From NCBI GenBank assembly GCA_030066455.1, contig JASJBQ010000229.1:1-7760 (forward strand): 7,760 nt of DNA, in the 5' to 3' direction. Positions 1 to 7,455 of this stretch are shown here, piece after piece; position 1 is the stretch's first letter, and the number at the start of each line of letters is the position of its first letter. The translations under genes were made by a program, and so were the position numbers. The notes beneath the pieces were generated by a model. That model did no database searches. It saw only the letters and a list, made by a program, of their open reading frames with translations, and had not been told where the DNA came from. The stretch comes from Desulfobacterales bacterium. GTDB taxonomy: Bacteria; Desulfobacterota; Desulfobacteria; Desulfobacterales; UBA5852.

Positions 1-9
1 AATTTTAAT

Positions 10-16
10 GGAGAAA
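10..16 (+). promoter_or_regulatory. Ribosome binding site of nusA
   Basis: GGAGAAA lies with its GGAG core seven bases before the ATG at 21, a normal Shine-Dalgarno distance, and supports that start. Another ATG at 8-10 is out of frame with nusA and is not a competing start. The window opens here, so any upstream gene (rimP in most relatives) cannot be seen. Confidence 0.8.
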
Positions 17-20
17 TCAA

Positions 21-1565
21 ATGTTCGTAGCAGACATCAAACGCGTCGTCGAACAAGTGAGCCGGGATAAAGGTATCGATCGCGAGGTTTTGATCAGTGC
101 GCTCGAGGAGGCGCTCAAATCGGCGGCGCGGAAGAAATTCGGCAGCCGGATTGATATCGAGGTGCAGTACAGCGATGAGACCGGTGAAATCGAAGTCTTC
201 CAATTCAAGGATGTCGTCGAGGAGGTCGAGGACCCAACCCTCGAAGTCAGTCTGGAAGAGGGCCGCCAGCTCGACGCCGAGTGCGAAATCGGCGACAGCC
301 TCGGCACCAAGATGGACACCTCCACGTTCGGGCGCATCGCCGCCCAGTCGGCCAAGCAGGTGATTATCCAGAAAATGAAGGATGCCGAAAAAGATGCCGT
401 CTACGCCAACTTCATCGACCGCAAGGGCGAAATCATCAACGGGATCGTCCAGCGCATGGACCGGGGCGATATCATCGTCAACCTCGGCCATACCGAGGGC
501 GTTTTACCGGTGCGCGAACAAGTGCCCCGCGAAGGCTACCGCCGCGGCGACCGCATCCGGGCCTATATCATGGATGTCCTGCACGAATCCCGGGGACCCC
601 AGATCATCCTCTCCCGGGCCCACCCGGAATTCCTGGTGCTGCTTTTCAAAACGGAAGTACCCGAGATCAGCGAGGGCATCGTCAGCATCATGGGGGCCGC
701 CCGCGAACCCGGTGTCCGCGCCAAAATCGCCGTATCCTCCAACAATTCGGACATCGACCCGGTCGGCGCCTGCGTCGGTATGAAGGGCAGCCGTGTGCAG
801 AACGTGGTGCAGGAATTGCGGGGAGAGAAAATCGACATCATCCCCTGGCATGTCGACGCGGCCAAATACGTCTGCAATGCCCTGGCTCCGGCAGAGATTT
901 CACGCGTCATCATCGATGAGTCCAACCGGGCCATGGAGGTGATCGTGCCGGACGACTTTCTGTCGATTGCGATCGGCAAACGCGGCCAGAATGTGCGCCT
1001 GGCCTCTCGCCTGACCGGCTGGCATTTGGACGTTCAGAGCGAAACCAAATACAACGAAACCATGCGCAGCGGCTACGAATCGATCGTGGCCCTTCCAGGG
1101 GTGGGCGTCAGCCTGGCGGATGCGCTCTACGAAAAGGGTTTCTTCTCCACCGAAGAAATCAGCATTGCTTCCGTGGAAGACTTGTTGCAGGTGCGCGACA
1201 TGACCGAAGAGGCGGCGGAAGAACTGATTACCATCGCGCGCCAGGCCATTCTGGATGCTGAAGCCGCAGCGGAAGCCGCTGCGGCGGAAGGCGAAATGGA
1301 AGTCGACGAGGCGGCGACGGAAGGTGAAATGGAAGTCGAGGCGGCGACGGAAGGCGGACTGGAAGAAGACGAGCAGGCGGCCGCCGAGGTCCCCAGCGAT
1401 GAAGATACCGCCAGCGAAGCCGATACGGCTGAGGCGGCGGCCGAAAAGGACCTCCGCATCGAAGCCGAAGCCGCCGTGGAGGCCGAAGTCGCCAACGAGG
1501 CCGTCGCCGACGAAGCGCCGCCGGCCAACGAGAGCCAAACGGAAGACAGCGATGAGGATCGATAA
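21..1565 (+). CDS. nusA: Transcription termination/antitermination factor NusA
   Basis: NusA binds RNA polymerase and nascent RNA in the cytoplasm and modulates pausing, intrinsic and Rho termination, and antitermination on rRNA operons. The 514-residue product shows the family order: N-terminal polymerase-binding domain (about 1-125), S1 domain (about 135-200), the conserved join around [10 protein letters not shown] (190-199), KH1 with GMKG at 253-256, and KH2 with GKRG at 319-322. A single helix-hairpin-helix-like unit follows at about 353-410 ([18 protein letters not shown]). Residues 411-514 form an Ala/Glu-rich tail with, by hand count, 39 acidic and 3 basic residues, including a short tandem repeat. 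E. coli NusA is 495 residues with two acidic-repeat domains; here there is one such unit plus a disordered-looking tail. The ATG at 21 has a good Shine-Dalgarno site and the standard family N-terminus. infB follows after 87 bases. The ylxR and ylxQ genes found between nusA and infB in Bacillus are absent. Confidence 0.98.
   Translation: MFVADIKRVVEQVSRDKGIDREVLISALEEALKSAARKKFGSRIDIEVQYSDETGEIEVFQFKDVVEEVEDPTLEVSLEEGRQLDAECEIGDSLGTKMDTSTFGRIAAQSAKQVIIQKMKDAEKDAVYANFIDRKGEIINGIVQRMDRGDIIVNLGHTEGVLPVREQVPREGYRRGDRIRAYIMDVLHESRGPQIILSRAHPEFLVLLFKTEVPEISEGIVSIMGAAREPGVRAKIAVSSNNSDIDPVGACVGMKGSRVQNVVQELRGEKIDIIPWHVDAAKYVCNALAPAEISRVIIDESNRAMEVIVPDDFLSIAIGKRGQNVRLASRLTGWHLDVQSETKYNETMRSGYESIVALPGVGVSLADALYEKGFFSTEEISIASVEDLLQVRDMTEEAAEELITIARQAILDAEAAAEAAAAEGEMEVDEAATEGEMEVEAATEGGLEEDEQAAAEVPSDEDTASEADTAEAAAEKDLRIEAEAAVEAEVANEAVADEAPPANESQTEDSDEDR
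1281..1373 (+). repeat. Three-unit tandem repeat in the nusA acidic tail
   Basis: Three in-frame, imperfect copies of about 30 bases lie head to tail at 1281-1310, 1311-1340 and 1341-1373. They encode [20 protein letters not shown] and [11 protein letters not shown] (NusA residues 421-451). The first two copies are nearly identical in DNA, which suggests recent duplication. The third has diverged. Unit lengths are multiples of three, so copy-number changes would keep the frame. Confidence 0.85.
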
Positions 1566-1640
1566 CCAAACGGGCCGACCGTCCCGTCTACGGTTTACGT
1601 TTCCGATGCGCGCCGCATGATTGAATCGGGCGGTCTAACT

Positions 1641-1652
1641 GAGGGGGAAAGA
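1641..1652 (+). promoter_or_regulatory. Ribosome binding site that fixes the infB start
   Basis: GAGGGGGAAAGA immediately precedes the ATG at 1653, with the purine core about five to eight bases away. It supports a start at 1653, giving [10 protein letters not shown], the usual IF2 N-terminus. An in-frame ATG 36 bases upstream (1617) has no Shine-Dalgarno site. It also lies in the 3' arm of a small inverted repeat (ATGCG 1606-1610, CGCAT 1614-1618, three-base loop). Confidence 0.85.
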
Positions 1653-4400
1653 ATGGCGAAGATCAGGGTATATGAGCTTGCCAGAGATTTAAACATGACC
1701 AACAAGGTCCTGATCGACAAAATGAGCCAGGCCGGTATCGCCGTGAAGAGCCACATGAGCTCTCTGGACGACGATGCCGTCGCGCAGGTCAAGGAAGCCC
1801 TGCTGGGTAAAAAAGCCGAGCGCGTCGAGGAGACCCGCATCAAACCCACCGTTATTCGACGGCGCCGCAAAGTGGTCAAGCAACCGGTGGAAGAAGTCGA
1901 TACCACGGTCACCGAAACCCAGGAAGCCGAAGCCCGGCCGCCCGCCGCGGACGACGAACCGGCCGCCACAGCCGAGGAAACGGTTGCCGCGCCATCCCCC
2001 GTCGAGGCACCAACTTCCGCGCCGGCCGAAGCGGAAATTGCCGGTGTGGCCCCTGAGGCCCCCCAAACCGAGAAAGCGGCCGCCAAAATTATCGCCGCGG
2101 CATCGGAAGCCGCCGAGGCTGAAGAAGCGCCGGCCGTCCCCGAGGCCCCGCCCGATGCTGACGTATCCATGACCGAAGCGCCCGACCCGGCAGGCCTCCG
2201 GGAAATCGCCGACCAACCGACCGAAGCGATGCCGGCCGAGGATGACGCCAAGGCGGCTGCCGAGGCGGATCGTGCGCCTTCGGATCGCAAGGTCGCGGCG
2301 GCCGCCAAAGTCGCAAAAAAAGAACCGGCCGCCAAAATCATCAAGCTCCCTTCCAAACCGGTGGAAAAGCCGGCGGCGCCCTACCGCGCGGCGGGCCCGG
2401 CACCGGCGGGGCGGGAGGTGGATGCGGCCCCGACGGCGGCTGACCCGCGGAAGAAAAAACGGAAGAAAAAGGCCGAAGAAGATCTGGACCGCAAATTTTT
2501 CAAAAAGAAGATTTCTTTTCGCAAGAAAGCTGTGGTCGAAGGGGCCGACCTCTACGATGGTAAGTCCCGCGGGCGCAAGCATCGCAAAGACGCCAAAGTC
2601 AAGTCCGCCACCGCCCAGAAAACGCAAATCACCACGGCCAAAGCCATCAAGCGGCGCGTCAAGGTGGATGAAGCCATTGTTTTGTCCGAATTGGCCAAAC
2701 GCATGGGCATCAAAGCCAGCGAAATTATTAAACAGCTGATGGGCATGGGGGTCATGGCCACCGTCAATCAGAGTCTCGATTTTGAAACCGCGACCCTGGT
2801 AGCGGGCGAGTTCGGCTACGAAATCGAAAAAGCATCCTTCGAGGAGGAAACCCTGTTGAAAGTTGAGCAGGACGATCCCGCCAACCTGGCGGAGCGCCCG
2901 CCGGTCGTCACCATCATGGGCCATGTTGATCACGGCAAGACCTCGCTGCTGGACGTGATCCGTCAAAGCCATGTCACCGATACCGAGGCCGGCGGCATCA
3001 CCCAGCACATCGGCGCCTACAGTGTTTCGACCTCCAAGGGCCCGATCACGTTTCTCGACACCCCGGGGCACGAGGCCTTTACGGCCATGCGCTCCCGCGG
3101 CGCCCAGGTGACCGACCTCGTCGTTCTGGTGGTGGCCGCCGATGACGGCGTGATGCCCCAGACGTTAGAGGCGATCAACCACTCGCGGGCCTCGGAAGTC
3201 CCGATCATCGTCGCCGTCAACAAGATCGACAAGGCCGGGGCGGAACCCGACCGCGTCATGCGCGAGCTGGCCGAAAGCGGTTTGGCCCCCGAGGACTGGG
3301 GCGGCGAGACGATCTTTGTGCAGGTCTCGGCCAAGGAAAAAACCGGCATCGACGATCTTCTGGAAATGATCCTGCTGCAAGCCGAAATGCTGGAGATCAA
3401 AGCCAACGCCGACAAGCTGGCCTACGGTCACGTTGTTGAAGCCAAGCTCGACTCGGGACGCGGGCCCGTGGCCACTGTCCTGGTGAAGGAAGGCACGCTC
3501 AAAAACGGTGATCCCGTGGTCTGCGGCATCCACCACGGCAAGGTGCGTGCCATGCTGAGCGATATGGGTCAACCGGTGGGCGAGGCCGGCCCCTCCGTGC
3601 CGGTCGAGGTCCTGGGATTGTCCGGGGTTCCGATGGCCGGCGACGAGTTCCTGGCGCTCAAGGATGAAAAGGACGCCAAACAGGTCAGTATCCACCGGGG
3701 CCAGAAGCAACGGGTCAAGGAACTGGCCAAATCCAACCGCATGAGCCTGGAGAACCTGTTCGAGCAGATGAAGGAGGGCGAGGTCAAGGACCTCAACCTG
3801 ATCATCAAGGCCGACGTCGACGGATCCATGGAAGCCCTGCGCGACTCGCTGATCAAGCTTTCCAATGAGGAGGTCAAGATCAGTATCGTCCATTCGGCCA
3901 CGGGCACCATCACGGAATCGGATGTCTCCCTGGCCGCCGTCTCCAACGCGATCATCATCGGATTCAACGTGCGCCCGACACCCAAAGTGCAGTCCATGGC
4001 CACCGAGGAAAATGTGGACATGCGCTACTACAACGTCATCTACGACGTCATCAAGGAAATCAAGAACGCCATCGCCGGTATGATGGAGTCGACCTATGAG
4101 GAACGGGTCCTGGGACGCGCCGATGTGCGCCAGGTCTTTCAGATCCCCAAGATCGGGGCCATCGCCGGCTGTTACGTCACCGACGGCAAGATCGAACGCG
4201 GTCAGCTCCTGCGGCTGATTCGCGACGGTGTGGTGCACTACGAGGGCCGCAATTCCTCCCTGCGCCGCTACAAGGACGATGCCAAGGAGATCCAGTCGGG
4301 CTACGAATGCGGTATCGGCATCGAAAATTTCAATGACATCAAAGTCGGCGATGTCATCGAGTGTTACTATCTCGAAGAAATTCGCCCGGAAATCGAATAG
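1653..4400 (+). CDS. infB: Translation initiation factor IF-2
   Basis: IF2 is the GTPase that positions fMet-tRNA on the 30S subunit and promotes 50S joining. The product is 915 residues (E. coli 890). An IF2_N domain occupies about 1-52. An Ala/Pro/Glu-rich linker runs from about 80 to 265 and a Lys/Arg-rich stretch from about 266 to 335 (KKKRKKK at 267-273). A second IF2_N domain lies at about 338-392. The G domain has G1 GHVDHGKT 423-430, switch I GGIT 447-450, G3 DTPGH 469-473, G4 NKID 523-526 and G5 SAK 559-561, so all GTPase motifs are intact. Domain II, the middle domain and the C-terminal fMet-tRNA-binding domain follow to residue 915. The start at 1653 is chosen over the in-frame ATG at 1617 for its Shine-Dalgarno site and canonical N-terminus. 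The stop is followed 14 bases later by ylxP. Codon use matches the neighbours. Confidence 0.98.
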   Translation: MAKIRVYELARDLNMTNKVLIDKMSQAGIAVKSHMSSLDDDAVAQVKEALLGKKAERVEETRIKPTVIRRRRKVVKQPVEEVDTTVTETQEAEARPPAADDEPAATAEETVAAPSPVEAPTSAPAEAEIAGVAPEAPQTEKAAAKIIAAASEAAEAEEAPAVPEAPPDADVSMTEAPDPAGLREIADQPTEAMPAEDDAKAAAEADRAPSDRKVAAAAKVAKKEPAAKIIKLPSKPVEKPAAPYRAAGPAPAGREVDAAPTAADPRKKKRKKKAEEDLDRKFFKKKISFRKKAVVEGADLYDGKSRGRKHRKDAKVKSATAQKTQITTAKAIKRRVKVDEAIVLSELAKRMGIKASEIIKQLMGMGVMATVNQSLDFETATLVAGEFGYEIEKASFEEETLLKVEQDDPANLAERPPVVTIMGHVDHGKTSLLDVIRQSHVTDTEAGGITQHIGAYSVSTSKGPITFLDTPGHEAFTAMRSRGAQVTDLVVLVVAADDGVMPQTLEAINHSRASEVPIIVAVNKIDKAGAEPDRVMRELAESGLAPEDWGGETIFVQVSAKEKTGIDDLLEMILLQAEMLEIKANADKLAYGHVVEAKLDSGRGPVATVLVKEGTLKNGDPVVCGIHHGKVRAMLSDMGQPVGEAGPSVPVEVLGLSGVPMAGDEFLALKDEKDAKQVSIHRGQKQRVKELAKSNRMSLENLFEQMKEGEVKDLNLIIKADVDGSMEALRDSLIKLSNEEVKISIVHSATGTITESDVSLAAVSNAIIIGFNVRPTPKVQSMATEENVDMRYYNVIYDVIKEIKNAIAGMMESTYEERVLGRADVRQVFQIPKIGAIAGCYVTDGKIERGQLLRLIRDGVVHYEGRNSSLRRYKDDAKEIQSGYECGIGIENFNDIKVGDVIECYYLEEIRPEIE

Positions 4401-4402
4401 AC

Positions 4403-4407
4403 GGAGG
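4403..4407 (+). promoter_or_regulatory. Ribosome binding site of ylxP
   Basis: A perfect GGAGG sits in the 14-base infB-ylxP gap, seven bases before the ATG at 4415. It decides in favour of 4415 over an in-frame upstream ATG at 4361 inside infB and an in-frame ATG at 4427. Confidence 0.85.
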
Positions 4408-4414
4408 CCCTACG

Positions 4415-4702
4415 ATGGTGGTCGGCATGGGGCGTATCGTCTATCGGATTCATGACTGCCGCTCGCTAAAAGGCAAACGCAAGGTGGTCAAAGCCATCGT
4501 CGCCCGGCTGCGCAACAAGTTCAACGCCAGCGTGGCCGAGGTCGGCGCCAACGACGTCTATCAACGGGCGGAGATCGGGTTTGTCATGGTGGGCAACGAC
4601 CGCACCGTGATCAATTCCAAAGTGGACAAATTTTTCAACATGGCCGAGGACCTGGGGCTGGCCGAAGTCATCGATTCGGAAATGGAAATCTTCAACGCAT
4701 GA
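4415..4702 (+). CDS. ylxP: DUF503 family protein YlxP
   Basis: This is a small cytoplasmic-type protein of 95 residues with no signal peptide or membrane segment. It matches the DUF503/YlxP family in length and in its hallmarks: a short N-terminal beta strand, the basic SLKGKRKVVK segment at 17-26, then FNASVAEVGANDVYQRAEIG at 37-56 and a second strand FVMVGND. In Bacillus subtilis ylxP occupies the same place between infB and rbfA, so synteny supports the name. The biochemical role is not established. The basic segment and the location among ribosome-assembly genes fit an RNA- or ribosome-associated role, but that is inference. Its TGA overlaps the rbfA start in an ATGA, so rbfA translation is probably coupled to it. 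Confidence 0.93.
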   Translation: MVVGMGRIVYRIHDCRSLKGKRKVVKAIVARLRNKFNASVAEVGANDVYQRAEIGFVMVGNDRTVINSKVDKFFNMAEDLGLAEVIDSEMEIFNA

Positions 4703-5076
4703 AGACGTATGCACGCTCGGCGCGGGTCAGTCGCCATATCCGCAACCACTTGGCCGAGCTTCTGCGAAAAAAGATACGCGATCCGCGTCTGCGGGGGGTG
4801 ACGATCACCGAGGTCGATCTGTCGCCCGATCTGCGGCTGGCCAAGATCTATTTCAGCACGGCCGGCGACAAGCAGGCCGTGGCGGGCGCCGAAGCCGGCT
4901 TTGCCCAAGCGCGCGCATTCATCAAACGCCATCTGGCTGCCAGCCTCGGGCTGCGCTACATGCCGGATCTGCGTTTCTACCATGACGCGTCGCTCGAATA
5001 CGGCGCGCGCATCGAAAACCTACTCAAAAAGCTCGGCGGGGAGAATGAAGAGCCTCATAGCCCATCTGGAGAATAG
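4699..5076 (+). CDS. rbfA: 30S ribosome-binding factor RbfA
   Basis: RbfA binds immature 30S subunits, acts late in 16S rRNA 5'-end maturation and is needed for cold adaptation in E. coli. The 125-residue product has the compact KH-like RbfA fold. It starts with a basic helix (RSARVSRHIRNHLAELLRKK), followed by the hallmark DPRLRGVTITEVDLSPDL (28-45), the strand AKIYFS (48-53) and RYMPDLRFYHDASLEYG (86-102). A short hydrophilic extension follows residue 113. The ATG at 4699 forms an ATGA with the ylxP stop. Only a weak GGAAA lies upstream (about 4684-4688), so initiation probably depends on ribosomes finishing ylxP. The last 32 bases overlap the start of nrnA, so the C-terminal tail (about residues 116-125) is encoded in the overlap. 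Confidence 0.97.
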   Translation: MKTYARSARVSRHIRNHLAELLRKKIRDPRLRGVTITEVDLSPDLRLAKIYFSTAGDKQAVAGAEAGFAQARAFIKRHLAASLGLRYMPDLRFYHDASLEYGARIENLLKKLGGENEEPHSPSGE

Positions 5077-6019
5077 CCGGACGGTCTTCCTGGCCACGCA
5101 CGTCAATCCCGACGGTGACGCCCTGGGAGCACTTCTGGCCATGGGGTTGGCCCTGCAAGCGGGTGGCCGGAAGGTCGTCATGCACAATGAGAGCCCGATC
5201 CCGGCCGTATACCGGTTTCTGCCGGGGATCGGCCAGATCCAGCGCGAGGCGCCCACGCCGTTTGATTACGACACGGTGGTCGTACTGGATTGCGGGGACC
5301 TGGAGCGCGTGGGGGCCGTCGCCGCCCGGATCCAGAAAAGCCCGCGGGTGATCAACATCGATCACCATGTCACCAATACCGGATTCGGTCATCACCAACT
5401 GATCGATCCCGGGGCCAGCTCGTCGACCGAACTCGTCTACCGCATCTTAAAACGGATGAAGATTGCCATCGACCAGAAAATAGCGATCTCGATCTATACC
5501 GGTATTTTGACGGATACGGGCTCGTTTCGATTTGCCAACACCAACAGCCGGGCGTTCGACATCTGTGCGGAGATGGTCGGGTGCGGGGTGGATCCCTACG
5601 CGGTGGCCCAGCACGTCTACGGCACCTATTCGCTCGGACGCATCAAGCTGCTCAACATGGCGTTGGATTCGATTGAAATATCGCCCAACGGCAAACTTTC
5701 GCTCATGACCCTGACCCGGTCCATGTTGGCGGAAACCGACACGCAGCCCGAAGATGTTGACGGCATGATCAACTATGCCAAACGCATCGAGGATGTCCGG
5801 GTGGCGGCGCTGATCATGGAAAATGCCAATGGCCCTGAAACGGCGGTCAACGGTCACAAACGCTATCATGTCAGCCTGCGTTCGGACGGTTCGGTCGACG
5901 TGGCCCGTATTGCGTCGTCCTTCGGCGGCGGCGGCCATTTCAATGCCGCCGGCTTCGGCGCGGATGGGGCGCTGAACGAATTGAAGGGGTTGATCTACGC
6001 GATTGCCAGCAAGCTTTGA
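5045..6019 (+). CDS. nrnA: DHH-family phosphoesterase, NrnA-like (oligoribonuclease / pAp phosphatase)
   Basis: NrnA-type proteins degrade 2-5 nucleotide RNAs and dephosphorylate 3'-phosphoadenosine 5'-phosphate (pAp) using two metal ions. The 324-residue product has the DHH domain followed by DHHA1. Motif I HVNPDGDA is at 19-26, the second metal motif LDCGD ends at D85, the signature DHH is at 106-108, and GILTDTGSF carries D157. The DHHA1 substrate-binding GGGGHFNAAG is at 294-303. All key metal ligands are present. The start is ATG 5045, inside rbfA. A reading frame runs further upstream, but its residues do not look like the family, whereas MKSLIAHLENSRTVFLATHV does. A GGGGAG lies only one base before this ATG, so independent initiation may be poor and coupling to rbfA is likely. 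truB overlaps the 3' end. Which activity dominates cannot be read from sequence. Confidence 0.94.
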   Translation: MKSLIAHLENSRTVFLATHVNPDGDALGALLAMGLALQAGGRKVVMHNESPIPAVYRFLPGIGQIQREAPTPFDYDTVVVLDCGDLERVGAVAARIQKSPRVINIDHHVTNTGFGHHQLIDPGASSSTELVYRILKRMKIAIDQKIAISIYTGILTDTGSFRFANTNSRAFDICAEMVGCGVDPYAVAQHVYGTYSLGRIKLLNMALDSIEISPNGKLSLMTLTRSMLAETDTQPEDVDGMINYAKRIEDVRVAALIMENANGPETAVNGHKRYHVSLRSDGSVDVARIASSFGGGGHFNAAGFGADGALNELKGLIYAIASKL

Positions 6020-6971
6020 AACGAAGAAACGCCCGGGGCTGAGCGGCATCCTTATTTTGGATAAACCCGAGGGACTCTCGTCCGCCCAGGCCGTTGGCCG
6101 GGTTAAAAAGCTTCTCGGGGCCCGCAAGGCCGGACATGCCGGCACCCTGGACCCTTTCGCCACCGGGGTTCTGGTGTGCATGCTCAACCAGGCCACACGC
6201 CTCGGCCGTTTTCTGCTGGCGGGTGAAAAGACCTATGCCGCGGTGCTAAGACTGGGGATCACCACCGACACCCAGGACGGCACCGGCCAGGTCGTCGCAC
6301 AGCAACCCGTCGGGGACGGCATCGAAAACCGACTGGTGGAGGTCTTCCGGCGCTTCGAGGGTGACATCGCGCAGACGCCGCCGGCCTACTCGGCCCTCAA
6401 ACACCAAGGGGTGCCCTTGTACAAGCTGGCACGGCGCGGGCAGCCGGTTCACAAGCCGCCTCGGCGGGTGCGAATCGCCGCCTTGCAAATCGAGACGGTC
6501 GAATTGCCGGACGTTCACTTTCGGGTAACCTGCTCAGCGGGCACTTACATCCGCAGCCTGTGCGCCGACATCGGCCAGGCTCTGGGGTGCGGAGGGCACT
6601 TGAGCCAACTGCGACGCACGCACAGCAGCGGCTTTGGTATCGAGACGGCCATTGGCCTGGCCGAACTGGAAAAACGGGTGCGCGCCCCGCGAGCGGAGGT
6701 CCCCCTGATATCGCCGGCAGCCGCTTTGCCGGGTATGGAAACCCTGGTCGCCGATGAGGAGACGACGCTCAAAATCAGCAACGGTGGCCGCCTGACGTCG
6801 CAAGATTTACCGGTACCCGATCCCCAGGGGCCGGCAGGACAGGGTAGCGATGACCGGCGTTTTTACAAGGTCATCGATTCACACGACCGATTGTGGGCGA
6901 TCGTGACGTTTCGGCCCCAGGAGAAATTATACGCATACTGCTGCGTTTTTCCCGTGACAGCGGCGGAATGA
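6003..6971 (+). CDS. truB: tRNA pseudouridine(55) synthase TruB
   Basis: TruB isomerises uridine 55 in the T-loop of tRNAs to pseudouridine and also acts as a tRNA-folding chaperone. The 322-residue product has LDKPEG at 19-24, the catalytic motif AGHAGTLDPFATG with nucleophile D50, and the KTY strand with Y78 in the position of the conserved active-site tyrosine. QTPPAYSALK follows at 124-133 and SAGTYIRSL at 178-186, with the conserved arginine at R184. Residues from about 245 form a C-terminal PUA-like domain. The start is TTG at 6003: an in-frame TGA at 5991-5993 excludes anything further upstream, no ATG or GTG lies before the conserved core, and TTG gives the usual short leader before DKP. 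It lies within nrnA (17-base overlap). The nearest Shine-Dalgarno-like GAAGGGG (5983-5989) is 13 bases away, so translation is probably weak and coupled. Confidence 0.96.
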   Translation: MPASFETKKRPGLSGILILDKPEGLSSAQAVGRVKKLLGARKAGHAGTLDPFATGVLVCMLNQATRLGRFLLAGEKTYAAVLRLGITTDTQDGTGQVVAQQPVGDGIENRLVEVFRRFEGDIAQTPPAYSALKHQGVPLYKLARRGQPVHKPPRRVRIAALQIETVELPDVHFRVTCSAGTYIRSLCADIGQALGCGGHLSQLRRTHSSGFGIETAIGLAELEKRVRAPRAEVPLISPAAALPGMETLVADEETTLKISNGGRLTSQDLPVPDPQGPAGQGSDDRRFYKVIDSHDRLWAIVTFRPQEKLYAYCCVFPVTAAE

Positions 6972-6973
6972 AT

Positions 6974-7046
6974 CCGGCGTCCCGCCGGCGCCGGCCATGC
7001 TGCCCGGAGAAAAGACCGCACGGGCGGAAGCCCCCCGGCGAGGGGC
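6974..7046 (+). promoter_or_regulatory. Structured, GC-rich leader between truB and rpsO
   Basis: The 134-base spacer contains three inverted repeats in a row. CCGGCG/CGCCGG is at 6974-6979 and 6983-6988 with a three-base loop. CTGCCCG/CGGGCGG is at 7000-7006 and 7021-7027, seven pairs including one G-U, with a 14-base loop. GCCCC/GGGGC is at 7030-7034 and 7042-7046. A 12-base palindrome at 6984-6995 overlaps the first. No T-run follows any of them, so a classical intrinsic terminator is not supported. Structured rpsO leaders in several bacteria bind S15 for autoregulation. This leader may do so too, but no specific S15 motif was recognised. Confidence 0.45.
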
Positions 7047-7087
7047 CCCCAACGATTTCAACCCAATGTCATTAGAGACAATTCCCA

Positions 7088-7095
7088 AGAGGAGG
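7088..7095 (+). promoter_or_regulatory. Strong ribosome binding site of rpsO
   Basis: AGAGGAGG, a near-perfect anti-16S match, lies ten bases before the GTG at 7106. It confirms GTG as the rpsO start, since no in-frame ATG is available near the conserved N-terminus. The contrast with the weak truB start fits the greater need for a ribosomal protein. Confidence 0.85.
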
Positions 7096-7105
7096 ATTAA
7101 AGACC

Positions 7106-7375
7106 GTGGTATTTTCAACCGAGGATAAAAAGAGGCTGATCGAAAAGCACAAGCTGCATGATTCGGACACCGGCTCGCCTGAAGTCCAGGCGGCGCTGCT
7201 GACCCACCGGATTTCCTATCTGACCGAGCACTTGAAGATTCACAAGAAGGATCACCATTCGCGTCGCGGTTTGCTGATGCTGGTGGGGCGTCGGCGGCGT
7301 CTGCTGAACTATGTCAAAAACAAGGATGTCAGCCGCTACCGCACGATTATCGAAACGCTTGGCCTGCGCCGCTGA
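7106..7375 (+). CDS. rpsO: 30S ribosomal protein S15
   Basis: S15 is a primary 16S rRNA-binding protein that stabilises the central-domain three-way junction and contacts the 50S subunit in a bridge. The 89-residue product is exactly the E. coli length. It carries the family signatures [16 protein letters not shown] at 21-36 and [11 protein letters not shown] at 47-57, followed by the basic helix [18 protein letters not shown] and the terminal IIETLGLRR. Initiation is at GTG 7106, supported by a strong Shine-Dalgarno site. It sits between two structured spacers and directly upstream of pnp, the same pairing as in E. coli. There S15 controls its own translation and the rpsO-pnp message is processed by RNases. 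The same type of control here is inferred from synteny and spacer structure. Confidence 0.98.
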   Translation: MVFSTEDKKRLIEKHKLHDSDTGSPEVQAALLTHRISYLTEHLKIHKKDHHSRRGLLMLVGRRRRLLNYVKNKDVSRYRTIIETLGLRR

Positions 7376-7395
7376 TCAAACGGGCCCGGCCGAGA

Positions 7396-7444
7396 GCGGT
7401 CTCCGTGGGATAAAAATACGGACCGCCGCCGCCAACCAGCGGCG
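7396..7444 (+). promoter_or_regulatory. Two adjacent hairpins in the rpsO-pnp spacer
   Basis: Hairpin A pairs GCGGTC (7396-7401) with GACCGC (7421-7426). After a two-base TC bulge it also pairs CGT (7404-7406) with ACG (7418-7420), around an A-rich 11-base loop. Hairpin B begins at the next base: CGCCGC (7427-7432) pairs perfectly with GCGGCG (7439-7444) around a six-base loop, CAACCA. Neither is followed by a T-run, so they look like processing or mRNA-protecting elements rather than terminators. They are the first stable structures 3' of the rpsO stop. Confidence 0.5.
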
Positions 7445-7455
7445 CCAAATTGAAC

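Noticed and set aside
1570..1587. Short inverted repeat ACGGG/CCCGT after the nusA stop
   Set aside because: It has only five pairs with an eight-base loop and no T-run. It is too weak to call a terminator or attenuator.
1617..1652. Upstream in-frame ATG giving infB 12 extra residues
   Set aside because: There is no Shine-Dalgarno site, the ATG is within a small inverted repeat, and the extra residues are not typical of IF2. The ATG at 1653 has both a good site and the canonical N-terminus.
2169..2231. Internal infB starts for a shorter IF2 isoform, as in E. coli (in-frame ATGs at 2169 and 2229)
   Set aside because: Neither has a Shine-Dalgarno-like sequence upstream, so a second isoform is not supported.
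1689..3071. Long open frame of 460 codons on the minus strand opposite infB
   Set aside because: It lies wholly antisense to a certain infB gene. Its translation is Gly/Arg/Phe/His-rich with no recognisable domain, and it is explained by G/C-ending codons suppressing stops in the mirrored frame.
3165..4238. Minus-strand open frame of 357 codons opposite the infB 3' half
   Set aside because: Same reason: the His/Asp/Gly/Leu-rich translation is typical of an antisense shadow, and the sense strand encodes intact IF2 domains.
5447..6196. Minus-strand open frame of 249 codons across nrnA and truB
   Set aside because: It is antisense to two well-supported genes, spans their junction and has no recognisable family.
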